In this document: piece by piece, positions 26,364-38,900 of the stretch | How positions within the stretch are numbered: the first letter of the stretch is position 1 | Layout of the letters: each line of letters begins with the position of its first letter | Assembly (NCBI GenBank): GCA_022829145.1 | Contig: CM040743.1 | Coordinates: 12,170,146-12,234,145, forward strand | Direction: 5' to 3' | DNA length: 64,000 nt | Source of the DNA: Albula goreensis | Taxonomy: Eukaryota > Chordata > Actinopteri > Albuliformes > Albulidae | Notes under the pieces: model-generated | Seen by the model: the letters and a program-made list of their open reading frames with translations, nothing else | Told to the model about the DNA's origin: nothing | The model's database searches: none | Made by a program: the position numbers and the translations under genes

Positions 26364-29300
26364 CTGCAACAAAAAAAAAGGTTGAGGATGAGACTGAGTG
26401 ATACTCTGTAATGTGTATGTTCTGTAATGAAATAATTTACCAGCAAACATACATCCTGAGGCTTGAAGTGCCTCCTGCTCCAACAGAATTGCATATTGTT
26501 TTATCATTGCTTTTACTTCTGTTCACAAGGTACATCAGTTTGCTTTAAAAATGTTCCTGCAAGTTGCCAAGCACAAAAAAGAGCAGCATAGATTAGGTCA
26601 GGGGTGGGAAACCCTGGTCCTTGAGTGCCAGAGCCATTTTCAGGGTGAAGTTTCGTGATGCCCAAGTTTTCGAGTACAGTTTGAGTAATTATGAAGTGCC
26701 TAATCCTGAATGGTGAAGCTCCTCTTCCAGCTCCAGCACATGGTCAACTGCAGTCATTAAAGCCTGGTAATTAACTCTGTCTGTTAATTAACCCGTCTGA
26801 TTACACTGTCAGGGGTTTGGCTGGAATGAAAACCAGAAATGTCTCTGGCACTCAAGGACCAGGGTTGCCCACCCCTGGATTAGGTTCTCCTGTTTTAAAT
26901 TATTGCAAGAACTGGAGCTAAAAACACTTCACAAAATAATGGCAGCAAAGCACCCTGCTTCACATTTTTATCAAAAATGTTTAAGACTTAGATGCAACAC
27001 CACACTAATGTTTTTAAGCTCAACTGCTCAGTTAAACGCTGAGATTCTTGAAATATCAGAAATATTTTGTTTTGGTGGAAGCACTGCCAAGTTGCTCACA
27101 GTTTAATAAGGTCCACAAAAAGACTTTGTGTCCGTCTGTAATGTGGCATTGCAATCCGCTCCATGGCTGTAGCATGGGCACAGTTTCAATCCATGCCTAT
27201 TATAGCTCAAGCCAAGCACCACTTTAAATGTTTAATACACCTAGCTGAAGATCAATTAAATTAGAGATCAAGTCCATGGAACTGAGCGGTGTCAGAGGGG
27301 TGTTGTCAAGGTTGCCTGCCTCTGTGCTGGATGCTGCCCTCAGTAAACAGGTAGGGAGTTACAGATCCGCAGCATTGCACTATCGATTTTAGCCACGGTG
27401 TAAGGGAGGCTGTTATGTACTTGTGGTGTTTACCTCCCTGTGTCTCTACCATTCACTTTCTTTTTCTGCTCTCCTCGCAGATGAATAGAACAGGGATGGA
27501 ATCATGGTCCTGCAGTGAAACTGCTGAAACTTTGCCAGTTGCACATGCTTCAAAAGCATGATCAAAAGGGTCATTTCAGTCAGAAGAATGAATGAGTCTT
27601 GCTTTTGCAAACTGTTGATTTTGCTCCCTTTTTGCTCCCTAAGCCAGATGGACCCAGCTCACAGCAAAGATATGAACCACACATGAGTGCTACTGCTATC
27701 GCAAGCTTACAGCACAGCAGCTCTGAATGCTAACGATTAGTATCTCCAAATCTGAACAATTAGCTCCTTATCATTTAAAGATTCTCTTGATCTACAATGA
27801 TTTCTCAAATTGTGCAAAAGGAAGATTTATAACAATACATTCATGTACACTCATATGAAGCAACGTACTCCAGTCCAAAGCTACATTTTTGGCATTTCTC
27901 AAGGATCTCCCTCATCCCTGTATTTACCTGCTAAGACCTCTGTTCTCTGGAAGAGGTTTTCTGAGCGAACTTCGAATGGCTCCAAGGCAGAGCGAGGGGG
28001 GGTGGTGGTGCTTGTGGCTTCATTTCTGTTTCGGGGCTCCTCAGTCATTGGTACTGGAGGCTGTGGGGGAGGGGCGACAGTGGTTGTCAGTGCCATCATT
28101 GTAAGGCTATGAGCTGCTTTGATCTGCTTTGGTAACATCTAAGAATAATTTTCATCTGACAATGGATTTCATTTCATATCAAGAGGCCAAACTTGCTTCT
28201 TTGAAGAAAATCTGCTGCTTACAAGTATGGCGAATGGTTAAATATTAAACGTAATAAAGGTTTACCTCTGTCCTGGAGGGTTTTCTGGGTGTGTCTCTGG
28301 ACGTAGCTGTCTCCACTCTTGGCGTGAAGTCTTTCGTGGAGTCCTGGGTGGGCTCAGCTTTTGGCGCAATGTAAAGTGTGTTCACAGTGGCCACTTCAAC
28401 TGGAGTCTCACCAATGCCTGAAATACATATTAACTGCCATCAGAGCCTTGGTAAGAAGTATCACAATCAATCACTGCTCTGACATGAATGTTTATCCATA
28501 AAAATAATCAGATGTCAAGACTTGTGATGATGATGTAGACAACCAGACAAAATTTCTTTTTTTGTGAAAAAACAGGGCGGACAGAAATGAATAAGCCCAG
28601 TATTCTGCAGGACCTGCAGTATTTTGGCATATTTTGGCAGTAGTTAGTGGGATATGTGATGCAATCCCACCCTTGGACCTGGACTCTGTGGAGGAGTTCT
28701 GAAAGCAGCTCTGTGGACTTCTGAGAGTACATGGTGATGTCAGAGGCCAACAAACGATGGCAAGGCAATGGTAGTGATGGGTCACCCAGGCTTACTTATC
28801 CACACTGCCCTGCTGCTTCCACCTCCATTCATATACTCTCAGTGTGGTTTTATGTGCAGTTTGCTTCTAAAATGAATACCATAACAGAAATACATACGTA
28901 TCCAAGGGATCCAACTTGAGAGAAAATGAAAATGGTGTCTCTCTGTGGACCAAACTTTCCTTTGGGAACTGCAAATTATCCAGCTAACCTGGGGCTTTAC
29001 GGGAGTCTGCCCAATTATCATCAGCGTCATTAGAGCTGTTTTATTTGGCTGATGAACTAAATCCATAATAAATTAAAAGAATTAGAAAGTCATATTTTGG
29101 CATCTGGTCTGGATACAGCTGGATCATGGGCTCTCAGCCTTGGCCACAGCCTGCAGGTGAATGAAACAGCAACCAAGCCCAGAGCCAACTGAGAGGGAGT
29201 CCAAGCACTCAGCACACCGCAGCTGTGCTTATCACTCAGGCCAGCCGGCAGCTCTGAACAGTAAAGCCCCTTGGAGCCAGGGGAGCCAGAAGCCGCGGCA

Positions 29301-31603
29301 GTGGCAAGCCGCTCCCTGCCTCATTCTGTGCGGTTAGATAAGTGGCTGAGGTAAATGGCTGATCATTAATAATGGACCGCGTCCCTGCCTCACATCTGCT
29401 AGCAGACATGTGCCAGCCTGGGCCAATCACATTCAACCAAGGGCAGAGTATCCGGGCAGGTAATGCCACCACAACTGTTTCTGTTGTCTTCCTGCCACAT
29501 GAGACGTTCTGCTTCAACCAATGCACACATCACAGATGTTTCATTACTCACAGGATGAATACAGTTGAGTGTTAGGCCCATTGAAAAACCTCCAATTATG
29601 GGAACAAAATGAAAAGGTCATACAATTGGTCCGCACACATGTGTTGTTTTTAAATCTGCCTTAAGCACACCTATTGCAAGGCTTTACCCTCATAAAGAGG
29701 CACTCCAGGGCTGGACATCTGCAAGTGATGCAACCATTATCTTATCAACTTCTTTTTATCCGTGACCTTGATCATCTCTTTCAAAAGACAATAATCTTGA
29801 AAGATGGAAGAGAGCAACAATGGCTTAGAGCAACTTAGCAGCCTAATTATAAATGGTTTATTGATCCTTAGACATGATCAAGGCTTTCTCCTGAGGCATT
29901 ACGGAAAGGAGCAGTAGTAATCAATTTGGCTTCAGCTGCTGACATCCACACCCTGATTTCAGTTTTGTAACAATTGACTGTATATGGGTTATGACAGACT
30001 GTCAGGGGAGCGGAGTACTCCAGACAGCCCAAGGCCATAGCTCATAGTGCAGAAAGTCAAATTTTAGAATTAAAGGCTCATGAAGTGCAAACAGACTCAA
30101 AATGTTCTGTTTAACCAGCCTACAGCATACAGCTCTTAAATGTGTCCTTAAGGGAAAAAAAAAAACACCAAACACAGTGAGCAGCTTAGAGCCACCTCTG
30201 GGGCGGACAGCTGCATATAGAAGGTAGAACCCTGAACATGTGGATGATAAAGACCAAAAAGCTGCAGCACTAACTTCCGGGAGCACCACTGACTACCCAA
30301 GGGTCATGCCAGTGAAGCTGCCACACTCATGATGGGTTGTGTGCTATGGAGACTGGGGCAAGAGCTGAATCACTCTCAAAATCCAACTGGATAGCATCTA
30401 CTCTGAAGAAACTGCATTCAGGGCTCTCATAACCGACAAAGAGCTGATCCGTTGGCACAATGTGGTTTGATTGCTATGGGTATCAAGCAGTAAAATTTAA
30501 AACATAAGGGTCACATGATCCTCACCTGAGGTTAAGGGAAGAGGATGGAATTTATGAAAATTGATGTATAATTCCATGAGGATGAGGGAAGATTTGACCA
30601 TAGGAATAGTATCACTTTCTCCAAAACAAACTGCCTTGAATTTGCAACAATTCATAAGGACAGGAATGGCATGTAACTTGTCAATTTTATATATCTGACA
30701 TATAGTAATTTGCAATACTGTCTTATAAAAGCCTATGTTACAGGTTTGGTGACAGTGAAATTACTGTCCTCTATCTCGAAGTCACTGACTGAATCTAAAA
30801 ATACATCAACTGTGTCACTTTTTCAAGTATCATCAATGTTTCATTTTTATCCCTGATTTCTCCCATTCCCCCCAACCTGTACTCAACCAAGCCTTTTGAT
30901 TTCCTTAGCTAAGCTCTCTTCTCCAAAAGGCCTGGTGAAATAGCAGCCAGGAGGTGACTTATTGCTATTCAGCAACTCTGCTGAAACTATGAACCACAGA
31001 AATGAAACAACGCAGGGAGTCCACTTCTTTTACACCACACTAAAGCTCCCAGGGCATAGCATCTATGCTGCTAGCACTCTGTTTCAAGTTGGCAGGAAAG
31101 GATTATTTTTAGGAAATCAGCAAGCTTGGCTGAAATCAAAATGCTCTCCACAGCAGTTCACAATAAGTGGTATAAATCAGTAACTCAATGGCACTATATA
31201 GTAGCTCCACCCATTTTCATGACACCTCACTCCCCCATGAATGGTTGGCACCTCTTTATAGCTCTTAGGTATCTATGGAGGTAGGGAAAGTGACCAATGT
31301 ATCAGCGTAGACTGGAATTCAGTCTGAAAAGAAATTGAGAATCATTGTTGAACTCTTTTTTTTTTGTTCCATTGTTGACAGACACGTTTGACGTACTTCA
31401 CTACCTCAACATCACGCGTTGCTGTGTACAGAGTAGTTCAGCAGTCAGCCAGAAAAAAGTGAAATCACAGTTAAGGCTAATGCAGTCTCACCTGAGCCTG
31501 ATCCAGAATTAAAATCGTCATCATCTACTGGATAATCTCCTGACTGCTGATCATCCAGGTACAAGTCGTCACCTGGAGCCGGAGACTGTGCCATCACAAG
31601 TGT
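26200..31603 (-). CDS. sdc2: syndecan-2, exons 2-5 (5' partial, spliced)
   Basis: Transmembrane heparan sulfate proteoglycan, acting at the cell surface as a co-receptor for growth factors and matrix. Four coding segments were joined: 31603-31492, 28417-28266, 28138-27928 and 26363-26200. All introns are GT-AG and the phases agree, giving 212 residues without the signal peptide. Order of parts: acidic N-terminal ectodomain with DDLYLDD and [14 protein letters not shown] (GAG attachment), a Thr/Pro/Ser-rich stalk, juxtamembrane [11 protein letters not shown], a transmembrane helix with GGVIG, then [12 protein letters not shown] (C1), a variable region [15 protein letters not shown] and EFYA (C2, PDZ ligand). 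The tail is nearly identical to mammalian syndecan-2 as I recall it and differs from syndecans 1, 3 and 4. The mammalian protein is about 201 residues, so the fish stalk is somewhat longer. Exon 1 (signal peptide) is missing from the reconstruction. Confidence 0.95.
26591..26598. repeat. left target-site duplication of hAT MITE
   Basis: GATTAGGT, identical to the copy at 26878-26885 on the other side of the element. Confidence 0.88.
26599..26877. mobile_element. non-autonomous hAT-type MITE
   Basis: Both ends are near-identical inverted repeats of about 35 bp beginning CAGGGGTGGGxAACCCTGGT, with a single mismatch (A at the left end, C at the right). The element is flanked by a perfect 8-bp direct repeat GATTAGGT at 26591-26598 and 26878-26885. 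An 8-bp target duplication plus a CAGGGGTGGG terminus is characteristic of teleost hAT-derived miniature elements. The 279-bp body has no coding capacity. It sits in intron 4 of sdc2. The intact duplication and single mismatch between the ends suggest a fairly recent insertion. Confidence 0.9.
26878..26885. repeat. right target-site duplication of hAT MITE
   Basis: GATTAGGT, identical to the copy at 26591-26598. The 8-bp length is that expected for hAT transposition. Confidence 0.88.
27928..28138 (-). CDS. sdc2: sdc2 exon 4: Thr/Pro-rich stalk and juxtamembrane segment
   Basis: 211 bases encoding 70 residues plus one base of a split Ala codon. The donor is GCAG|GTAAAT at 27928/27927. The chosen acceptor is TTATTCTTAG before 28138. 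A second in-phase acceptor CAG lies 15 bases further on, and an AAG 12 bases on, so five residues at the start are uncertain. The segment contains [18 protein letters not shown] and [13 protein letters not shown], suited to a mucin-like O-glycosylated stalk. It ends in [11 protein letters not shown], the counterpart of the mammalian DSLFKRTEVLA juxtamembrane region where syndecan ectodomains are shed by proteases. Confidence 0.9.
28139..28265 (-). other. sdc2 intron 3
   Basis: Short 127-base phase-0 intron between the two stalk exons, with donor GAG|GTAAAC and acceptor CTTAG. Nothing else is seen in it. Confidence 0.8.
28266..28417 (-). CDS. sdc2: sdc2 exon 3: middle ectodomain
   Basis: 152 bases: two bases finishing a split Gly codon, then 50 codons. 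The acceptor is ATTTCAG before 28417 and the donor is ACAGAG|GTAAAC. The product is Thr/Ser/Pro/Lys-rich (for example [20 protein letters not shown] and [11 protein letters not shown]). As usual for syndecans, this part is poorly conserved, so the call rests on position, open frame and splice phase rather than on sequence identity. The final Gly of the SGSGSG attachment cluster is completed here. Confidence 0.87.
28418..31491 (-). other. sdc2 intron 2
   Basis: Phase-1 intron of 3074 bases with donor TCAG|GTGAGA. No exon, transposon terminus or simple repeat of note was seen apart from a short A run near 30156. A GC-richer part at about 29120-29400 has GATTA/TAAT-type sites and may be regulatory, but this is only an impression. 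Confidence 0.8.
31492..31603 (-). CDS. sdc2: sdc2 exon 2: acidic N-terminal ectodomain with GAG sites
   Basis: 112 bases, phase 0 at the start and phase 1 at the end. The acceptor is a good pyrimidine tract ending CTACAG, with the exon starting at 31603, and the donor is TCAG|GTGAGA. It encodes [18 protein letters not shown] then [19 protein letters not shown]. This matches the mammalian arrangement DMYLD...YPIDDDDYASASGSG: an acidic run directly before clustered Ser-Gly dipeptides, the signal for heparan sulfate attachment by xylosyltransferase. No in-frame signal peptide precedes it, consistent with exon 1 lying upstream. Confidence 0.93.
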
Positions 31604-32642
31604 CTGTAGAGGGAAGAGGAAATAACATATGGTTTAGCATACGCATTTAATTTCAGAACTGCTTCAGTGACCTGAAACGTGATCATGGACTGAATAAGAT
31701 ATCAAGACAGAATAAGAATTTAAGGGCAAAAGCAAAAAGCAAGAGAATGTTGCATACACAAATGATGCCTTTGTTAAAAAAGGAGTAGGTAAAACAACCA
31801 CTGGACAAAAGAAAGCACATACAGACTATAACAGTAAGAATGACCCAACTTCTTTTGCAATATTGTTATATACAATGTATGTGTGAATAAGAACTTGTTT
31901 TTGTTGAATAGACAATGATGCACTGCTTTTAAAGTTAGTCTTCACCAGTGTATAATAAAGAAATTGAAAGGTGAAAGGAAGGACAGCACATGCTGTAGAA
32001 AAGCACAAGGTAACCAAATGTTCCAATGTCTGACATACGTGACATAAGTCCAGAGACACACACACACTTTCAAACAATGCAACAATCAGACAGTAAATCA
32101 GGATGAGTTCATGTTTTTTGACCCAAACAGCAACACACGTTCCCAACCGGAAGAAAGAGGGGAGGCACGACAACACATGGTCCCGTTCCACCTACTGCTG
32201 TTCCCCTGGCAACGATCTCTGCAGCCAGGAACGTTTGTCTTTTACTTTCTAAGGGGCGTCCATAGAAAAAAAGCAGCCTCTTAATAACATTGTCTGACTC
32301 TCGCTCCCTTGTGCTATCTTCCCCGCCCCCCATCACCTCTTGTCCTGAGCTGTGTGATCAAACTACTACAGCCCAGGTCACAAACGGAGACAGGCCGGCC
32401 TACACGCCATCACACCCCCAGACCCTTTCCTCTGAAAACCCCCTCCCTCCTTTTTAATCTCTGCCCCCCTCTGCTCTGAGGCAGCCTGGTGCCACCTCTT
32501 CAAGTGGTCAAATAGCCCGTCAGGGCCCATGGAAACCACTATTCACATTCGCTGAAGCTCACCCTAGCGCGTGATGTTGTTTCCATACAGATTGTGCTAT
32601 TGAAAATCCTCACAAAAGAGCCAACAATAAATCGTTCCTGTT

Positions 32643-32688
32643 TGTGTGTGTGTGTCTGTATGTGTATGTGTGAGTGTGTGTGTGTGTG
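32643..32688 (+). repeat. imperfect (TG)n tract
   Basis: TG dinucleotides with a few interruptions (CTGTA, ATG, AG), followed by a T10 run. Confidence 0.9.
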
Positions 32689-35600
32689 GATTTTTTTTTT
32701 TGGTAATTTTGTTTTTCTACCATTGGTCAGCTCAGCTGATAAACCCTGACACTAAAATGAACCTACATTCAATTTTCCAGGCCTTGCTCTAACACAAGAA
32801 AGGGAGGTAGACAAGAGGGGGATCTCAGGGAGCAAAATGAAAGCCGCTCTCTCTTCAAAGAGAGCAAAGCGCACACAGTGACAATGGGCCAGGTCTGTGG
32901 TCCCCACAGCACTGAAAGAGAGAGCTGATAAAAACAGAACAAAAACCAGCATAGCTCAAAAGGAGCAATGACTTCTCAAATAAAGGCCTTCCCAGTTCAA
33001 CTTCTGTGATCAAAGAAGGAATTTGTTCAAAGCAACTTTATTTTAACCTTTGTTACTGTGGAGCTTTAAGAGTTTTTTTTCTTTACACAATTAAGTTTTT
33101 TAGCTGATAATAAATCAGCAGGCACTTTTATTGTAAGACTGAGAGATGGGGGAATCCCCCATGCAGAAACATAAGGCAGAATGTAACTGAAGTCCTATTT
33201 AGTCCAGTGGGAAATATACCATTTTTAGAGACATGAAAAAATAGGGATGAAATATTAAAGATATAAAAATACACTCTGCTGTAATTCCCAGATAATATCA
33301 AATATAGTAAAATATATTGATTAATATGTTATCAAATGTGAGTATGAACATGGAAATACTGGAAAAAGTATCTGAAAGCACATTAGAACAATATACCGCA
33401 TACTAAGACACTGTGTCCAGATGTTTCAAAAGACAATATATTTTGCATGCTAATTCATGGGTATCATTACATTGAAGATTTTACCTTTGTGATCTAATAA
33501 ACTATCATTAATATTAACTATAATTTTAATTATACTGAATATCTTCAGTAACAGTAGGAGCACAACATTGTGTTCCCAACTTTTCTTCATGTGACTCTGT
33601 GATGTTAGTACTAATTTCTGTTTAGCAGCCATCTATCTCTCTGTGTTATCTTTGGTCATTTTAATATTTAACATTTACCCCTGATGTAAATTTCAGTGTA
33701 ATAGAAGGTGACAACTCTACCATTGAAAAAAGACACATTTAATGTTGCAAGCCCTGGTGCGGAACCCAATGGATATCAAATTAAGTTAGCGCACTAAAAA
33801 TTTCAAGTGTCACTCCTTTACCAGCATGAATAACACAAATAGACATCAAACCTTATCTCATTTAGTTTCATTCCCTACAATTTGTAACGGAACTCACGGA
33901 TTCAGTGAGAATTAAGGGAGTACAAAAAGGTGCTGAGCTGCCTTTCAAGCCCACGCACAGGCTACATGTCATGGGAATTCCAAAAGTATGTGGCTGAAAG
34001 GGGGGCTGAGCTCAGAGGCGTGGTTCAGGCATAGGCTAACCCGCTTCTAATATGTGTGGAGGTTAGTCTGCTTCTTGTCCCATCTAAACACTTTATTTCA
34101 TAATTGGACACAAGCTGGCTTGTTCTATAAGTGTGAAGGAGTTAGAAAAATACACAGATGTACATCTAAAAAGAAAGTCGTTGTAGGCTTGGCTGTGATA
34201 AAAAATCAGCCCCCTAATTTCGCTTATTTAAAAAGGGAGGTCAAAGCCATACATTAAATCATATTAGTCCATTTCAGAGAAGAAAATGTCTACAAGTTTT
34301 AAAGATGTAAAAATGTAACCGTGTGGAAACTGTAACTTAAAAAACAAAAGAGTGGATGGCTTGATTTACCTTTAATCTCATAAATGCGTATAATAAAAAC
34401 GATTCCCTCATGTGGCTATCAGGTGCTTGTCAAAAGGAAATGAGGATTAATCATAGATTGAAATGTTGAGGTTTCCAACTAATAGCTGCTGATGAATAAC
34501 CAGAAATATGTTATACAGGTGTGATTTTAATGGGCCTGAAACAGATAACTGACATAGTCTGCATCATCACAAATAAATGTTTTGCAACTGCTACACAGGA
34601 GTGAGCTTGCTTTAACACAAGAAAAATCTTGTGCATTTTTTTAAAAATTAAGTTATTTACAAAATATGTTTGAATCACATTATCTTTTCATTTTATTCAT
34701 TTTCTCATGAGGCATATCATTATTGAGCGGAGGTCAAAGTCCTTGGGCTTGATTCATTCACATGCATTTCGTCTCTTTAGAGGCACATGTACTCCAATCA
34801 AACCAAAGACAATATAATTGTCTTGGAGTACATTCTATGTTTTCAAAACAAGAAACGTGTGCTTTGGAAAGTGTCATTTTTAGAGGTGGATAACCTAGCT
34901 TCAAAAAAAATATTACCATGTATTTGCTCCACCCACACACAAACCCAGCTGACAATAATTAGGCCATCACATCAGTTAGGTAGGGCAGCTAATTTGTACA
35001 TGGGTGGAACAAATACATGGTAGCACTTTTACTTTATTAAGCTGGGATTTCCACCTCTGGTTCTTTCCCTTTTAAAATAGAATAGCATTTGCATATGACA
35101 TTCTATATGAAAGTTATATGCTCAACCAAAGTTAGTAAAGTAGAAGTAGTTATTTACCATGGATTATAAACAATCTAATCAGTTGTATATTATTCATCAT
35201 CAGTTAACGATATCATCGAAATTTTCCCAAAACATTACATACATATGAAGTCAGCACAAAGGAAGGTGAAGCTTAAGCGCTTGGTGAGACTTGTGTAGCA
35301 CAAAGAAGAAACCATTCAACAGAATGCAGTAGCACAAACGGCACATTGCATAAACAGATACTGATAGTACAAGAAAGCTTCATTACGTCATGCAACATTA
35401 ACAGAGCTGAGTAGTCATTCAATGTAAATAGTACTTACCAGCTACTCTGCAGGAACTAAATGGAAATTGCAAGTACTGTATATGTTCAACTCCATTACTG
35501 TTCCATACAGTTACATAATCAAGCTTTCTCCTTCCTTCAATATCAATTATGCTTTGAAAATAGGCCTAATTTGCAGTGGATATAAATCCCACCCATTGTT

Positions 35601-35867
35601 CAGAAAAATTGCAATGCAATAGTGTCAGATGTGGTCCGTAAAAAGATAAGGCACCACTCTCATGTTCATATGAAAGTTATACACTTTGTTCTGAGCCTAA
35701 CAGCAAAGGACTCAATATGGCAGTGACGCATGGAACAAACAAATAAAACTTGTCAGCCACACTGTTTGTACCGTCCAATTTTACTTCTCAGTGCCTGGAA
35801 AAAAACGAAGCCTGTGCTCTTAAGTTTCCCAGATGTCAGCCCTGACTGAACAGAGTCTGCCCATGGA

Positions 35868-35932
35868 CCACACACACATATACACACACAGGCACATGCA
35901 CGCACTCACAGACAAAAACACGCAGACAGACA
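35868..35932 (+). repeat. imperfect CA-rich tract
   Basis: CACACACATATACACACACA followed by related CA/GCA variants. Confidence 0.75.
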
Positions 35933-38900
35933 GATTGCCATTTACTTACAACTACTCACTTTTAGGCTACAGAATAGAGGCACGACACAGTCACTGAGCT
36001 AGGATAAATGAGGAGTACAGTGAGTTATTCACTTGCTGCAGATTTGACATCAAAAGATTCCTCTCTCTACGAGGCTGCACAGTGCATCTGACTGACAGAC
36101 AAGGGTTTCAGCAGTAACGAGGGAACACTGTGTTCCTTACTCAGAAAAATATGCATCACTTAAATTTTGCTATCTGTCTCTATTTGATGAGCAACTGGTC
36201 AGCAGGGGATTGAGTCTCCATAGTTCTACAAATGAAAGACCTGGAGTGAGACAGAGGGGATATGGATAGAGGGGGGAGGGAAAGAAGAAGAGACAGAGTG
36301 AGAGAGACAGAAGGAGAGAGATTACTGCTGGAACAGGCAGTCTGTTGCCTGCAGGTTACTTTATTAAAAGCTTGTCAAACCACAACTCCATTCCTGGCGG
36401 ACTCACAAAAGAGAAGAAAAAAACAGGGATCATTCAATGCCGTTTTCAATTAGCTGTAGGATACATTATTTTGAGGGGATCAGAGAAGGAAGAGAACGTG
36501 GGATGATGGGGGTGGGGCTCTAGGCTCTGTTGAACCATGTCAAAGCCTCTATATATAATTTATCCCCTCCCCCTTCCCCCACCTCCTACCCACTCTACAT
36601 TCACTCTTTGCACAGTAAATATTAACTCAACTTCAGCCCCTAGAAGAGACTGGGGCTGTCTCTGCCCTGAAAATATACACATGTGCGCACTCACACATAC
36701 ACACACAAACTCCCTGCTGTGTGTGAGAGGGAAGTATAAATGTGAGCAAAATGTACAAAATGCAAGTCATTGCAAGCTATTTCTCCTCCTTTGAATGCAG
36801 TGTTCTACAGGCTTAGAGACGAAGACCCCAACAGAGGACAGCTTGGCTGTAATCAAAGTGTACACATGCAACTCAAAGACGAGAAATAGGAGGGGGGCAC
36901 AAGAGAGATATTTTAGGACTATTCTTGCCTCATTTTTATCCTTCCTCACACTACCTTCCTGAGGGAATCTCAGATCACACTGTGATAACTGACAGGGATT
37001 TGGAACCACATAAAAGGATTGTTTTATTCCTTTCTGTGATTCAACTCTATACTCATACCTCCTTTCAGTTGCTCTGCCCTAAGCGAAGCTCTTCCACTTC
37101 GCACTGAAGCCTCAATTAAAAAGCACGTCTCAGATGCTGTCCAGGGGTTTAACCAACAATGCGGGGATAGATGGTTTAACTGCTCAGGCAGGAATGCTCA
37201 GGCTGGTAAATGAGGGAACTCAGCAAGTACAAGTACAAGTACAAGTGCTTGACCTTCATCACTGCACCATAATTCTGAGACAACCATTTGCACAGCAAAT
37301 GTGACACAACCAGACCAATAAACAACAATTACAAAAAAAAACAGGACAGTAAGCGTTCACAAAAGTTCTGAGAAACTAACTCTGTTGGCATCCAGAAAAG
37401 GATAGCATGTTTACCACATGGGTAAATTAATTCATCATGTGAATTATGATGACAATAAAATTGTTTTTATGCATAGTTTTACATAAAAAAACAAAACATT
37501 GCATCATTTTGGACAGTTCACCAGCGTCAATGATGAAACCAGTCGAGAATAAGAACAATTGTGAGATTTAAAAATTTTTTTTAATCTGGAATGATAAAAC
37601 TGATCATGGTGCCATTAGTTTTCAACCTACAACATTTTCATGAGTTGAAGGTACAAGTTTCAACTCTTCAGATTTAAAAAGACAAAATTATACAAAATAT
37701 ATTTTGCAAAATGAGCTGAGTACTTCCTAGACTGAGGCAGATAGATGGGGGTTGGGGGGGGTATGGGGAGAGTAATGGTCTCTCTGACACAACCCTTTCC
37801 CTCTCAGAGCTGTTGGCCACTTGCAGCCCTTCAGGTTTTTAAATATAGTGTTTTACACCCTTGGAGCCCCGGCGCCTGGAAGAGCTCAAACGTTGTTTCA
37901 GAGACCTGTCGAGTGAAGGAGATGGCTTTAATCTATGGGCCAGAGCCCGCTCCCAGGGGCCTGCTGCTTTATTCCCCTCCTGGGGGATCATAATCAGGGC
38001 TTAATTAATAGCCATCCAGAGACGGCAGAGGGGGCACCCGCTTTCTGTAAGGGTCCAGCACAAATCAATCGGAAACAAAACAAACGTGCGGCCGTGGCTT
38101 CCACACTGCAGCAGGGGTTCAGGGTTTGGAGAATTTACTCCCCTGTCCTTTCCATGTCGGATGTCCGCTCAGGTTTGACCTGTGGAGGGTTACAAAAGTC
38201 TTGACTGCTCAAGGGAAAGTTTAAATTCAGCCTATTCAATCTACCAGCAATGTTCTTTTTCCACAGCTTTGAAGAGGCCTAAGGGAGCACTTTTCCTATT
38301 TACCCAAATTATATGATCACTATTAAACAGGTAAAAACATTGGGCCTCGTGCAATAATCTTCTTGAATTTCTTAATCTTTTTACATTTTTTCCACAGAGA
38401 AGTGTGTACAGAAAAAAAGTCAGGGACTCATGAATTGTGTGGACACCCAATGGTTACCCATTTGCATCTAATGATGAGTGCCACGAGTTCGGAAATTTGC
38501 CTCAATTAGCAAAAAATCTAATAAAAGACAAACTGACTTTAGTATTGTGTGTAAACAAACCATATAAAAAAACAGATATGAAACCGCACCACCTCAAGGT
38601 ACCAAGAGAAAACAAGAGAAATGCTACTTGAAGAATGCCAGTTTGGGCATTCCATTGATGCACAGCTCTGAAAACTTTGGCAGAATGCCAATCTGGATTA
38701 GACTTGACATTACATTTGAAATGGGGGGTTTGGGGAGTATAGGATACCAGAAATGGATCAGCACATCAGAAAATGTATCAGCACAATATTCTCATTTTGT
38801 TTGAATTATTACAGCTCTACAGTATATGGAATCACATAGCTTATATTTATTATTTCAGTCCTTGTACCTTTGCACAAAACATATAACAAGCAGCCTTTGT

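Larger units (their letters stand above)
26364..27927 (-). other. sdc2 intron 4
   Basis: Intron of 1564 bases between the stalk and transmembrane exons. It holds a 279-bp hAT-type MITE (26599-26877). I see no coding exon elsewhere in it. The donor at 27927-27926 reads GTAAAT and the acceptor is TTGCAG at 26364. Confidence 0.85.

Noticed and set aside
32752-32952. Minus-strand frame starting MLVFVLFLSALSFSAVG, signal-peptide-like
   Set aside because: No usable donor after the hydrophobic part and the frame ends without relation to any family; likely chance.
34365-34410. Minus-strand start followed by MRESFLLYAFMRLK and a GTAAAT donor in phase 0, as sdc2 exon 1
   Set aside because: Only 14 residues, ends in basic residues and lacks a signal-peptide core or cleavage site.
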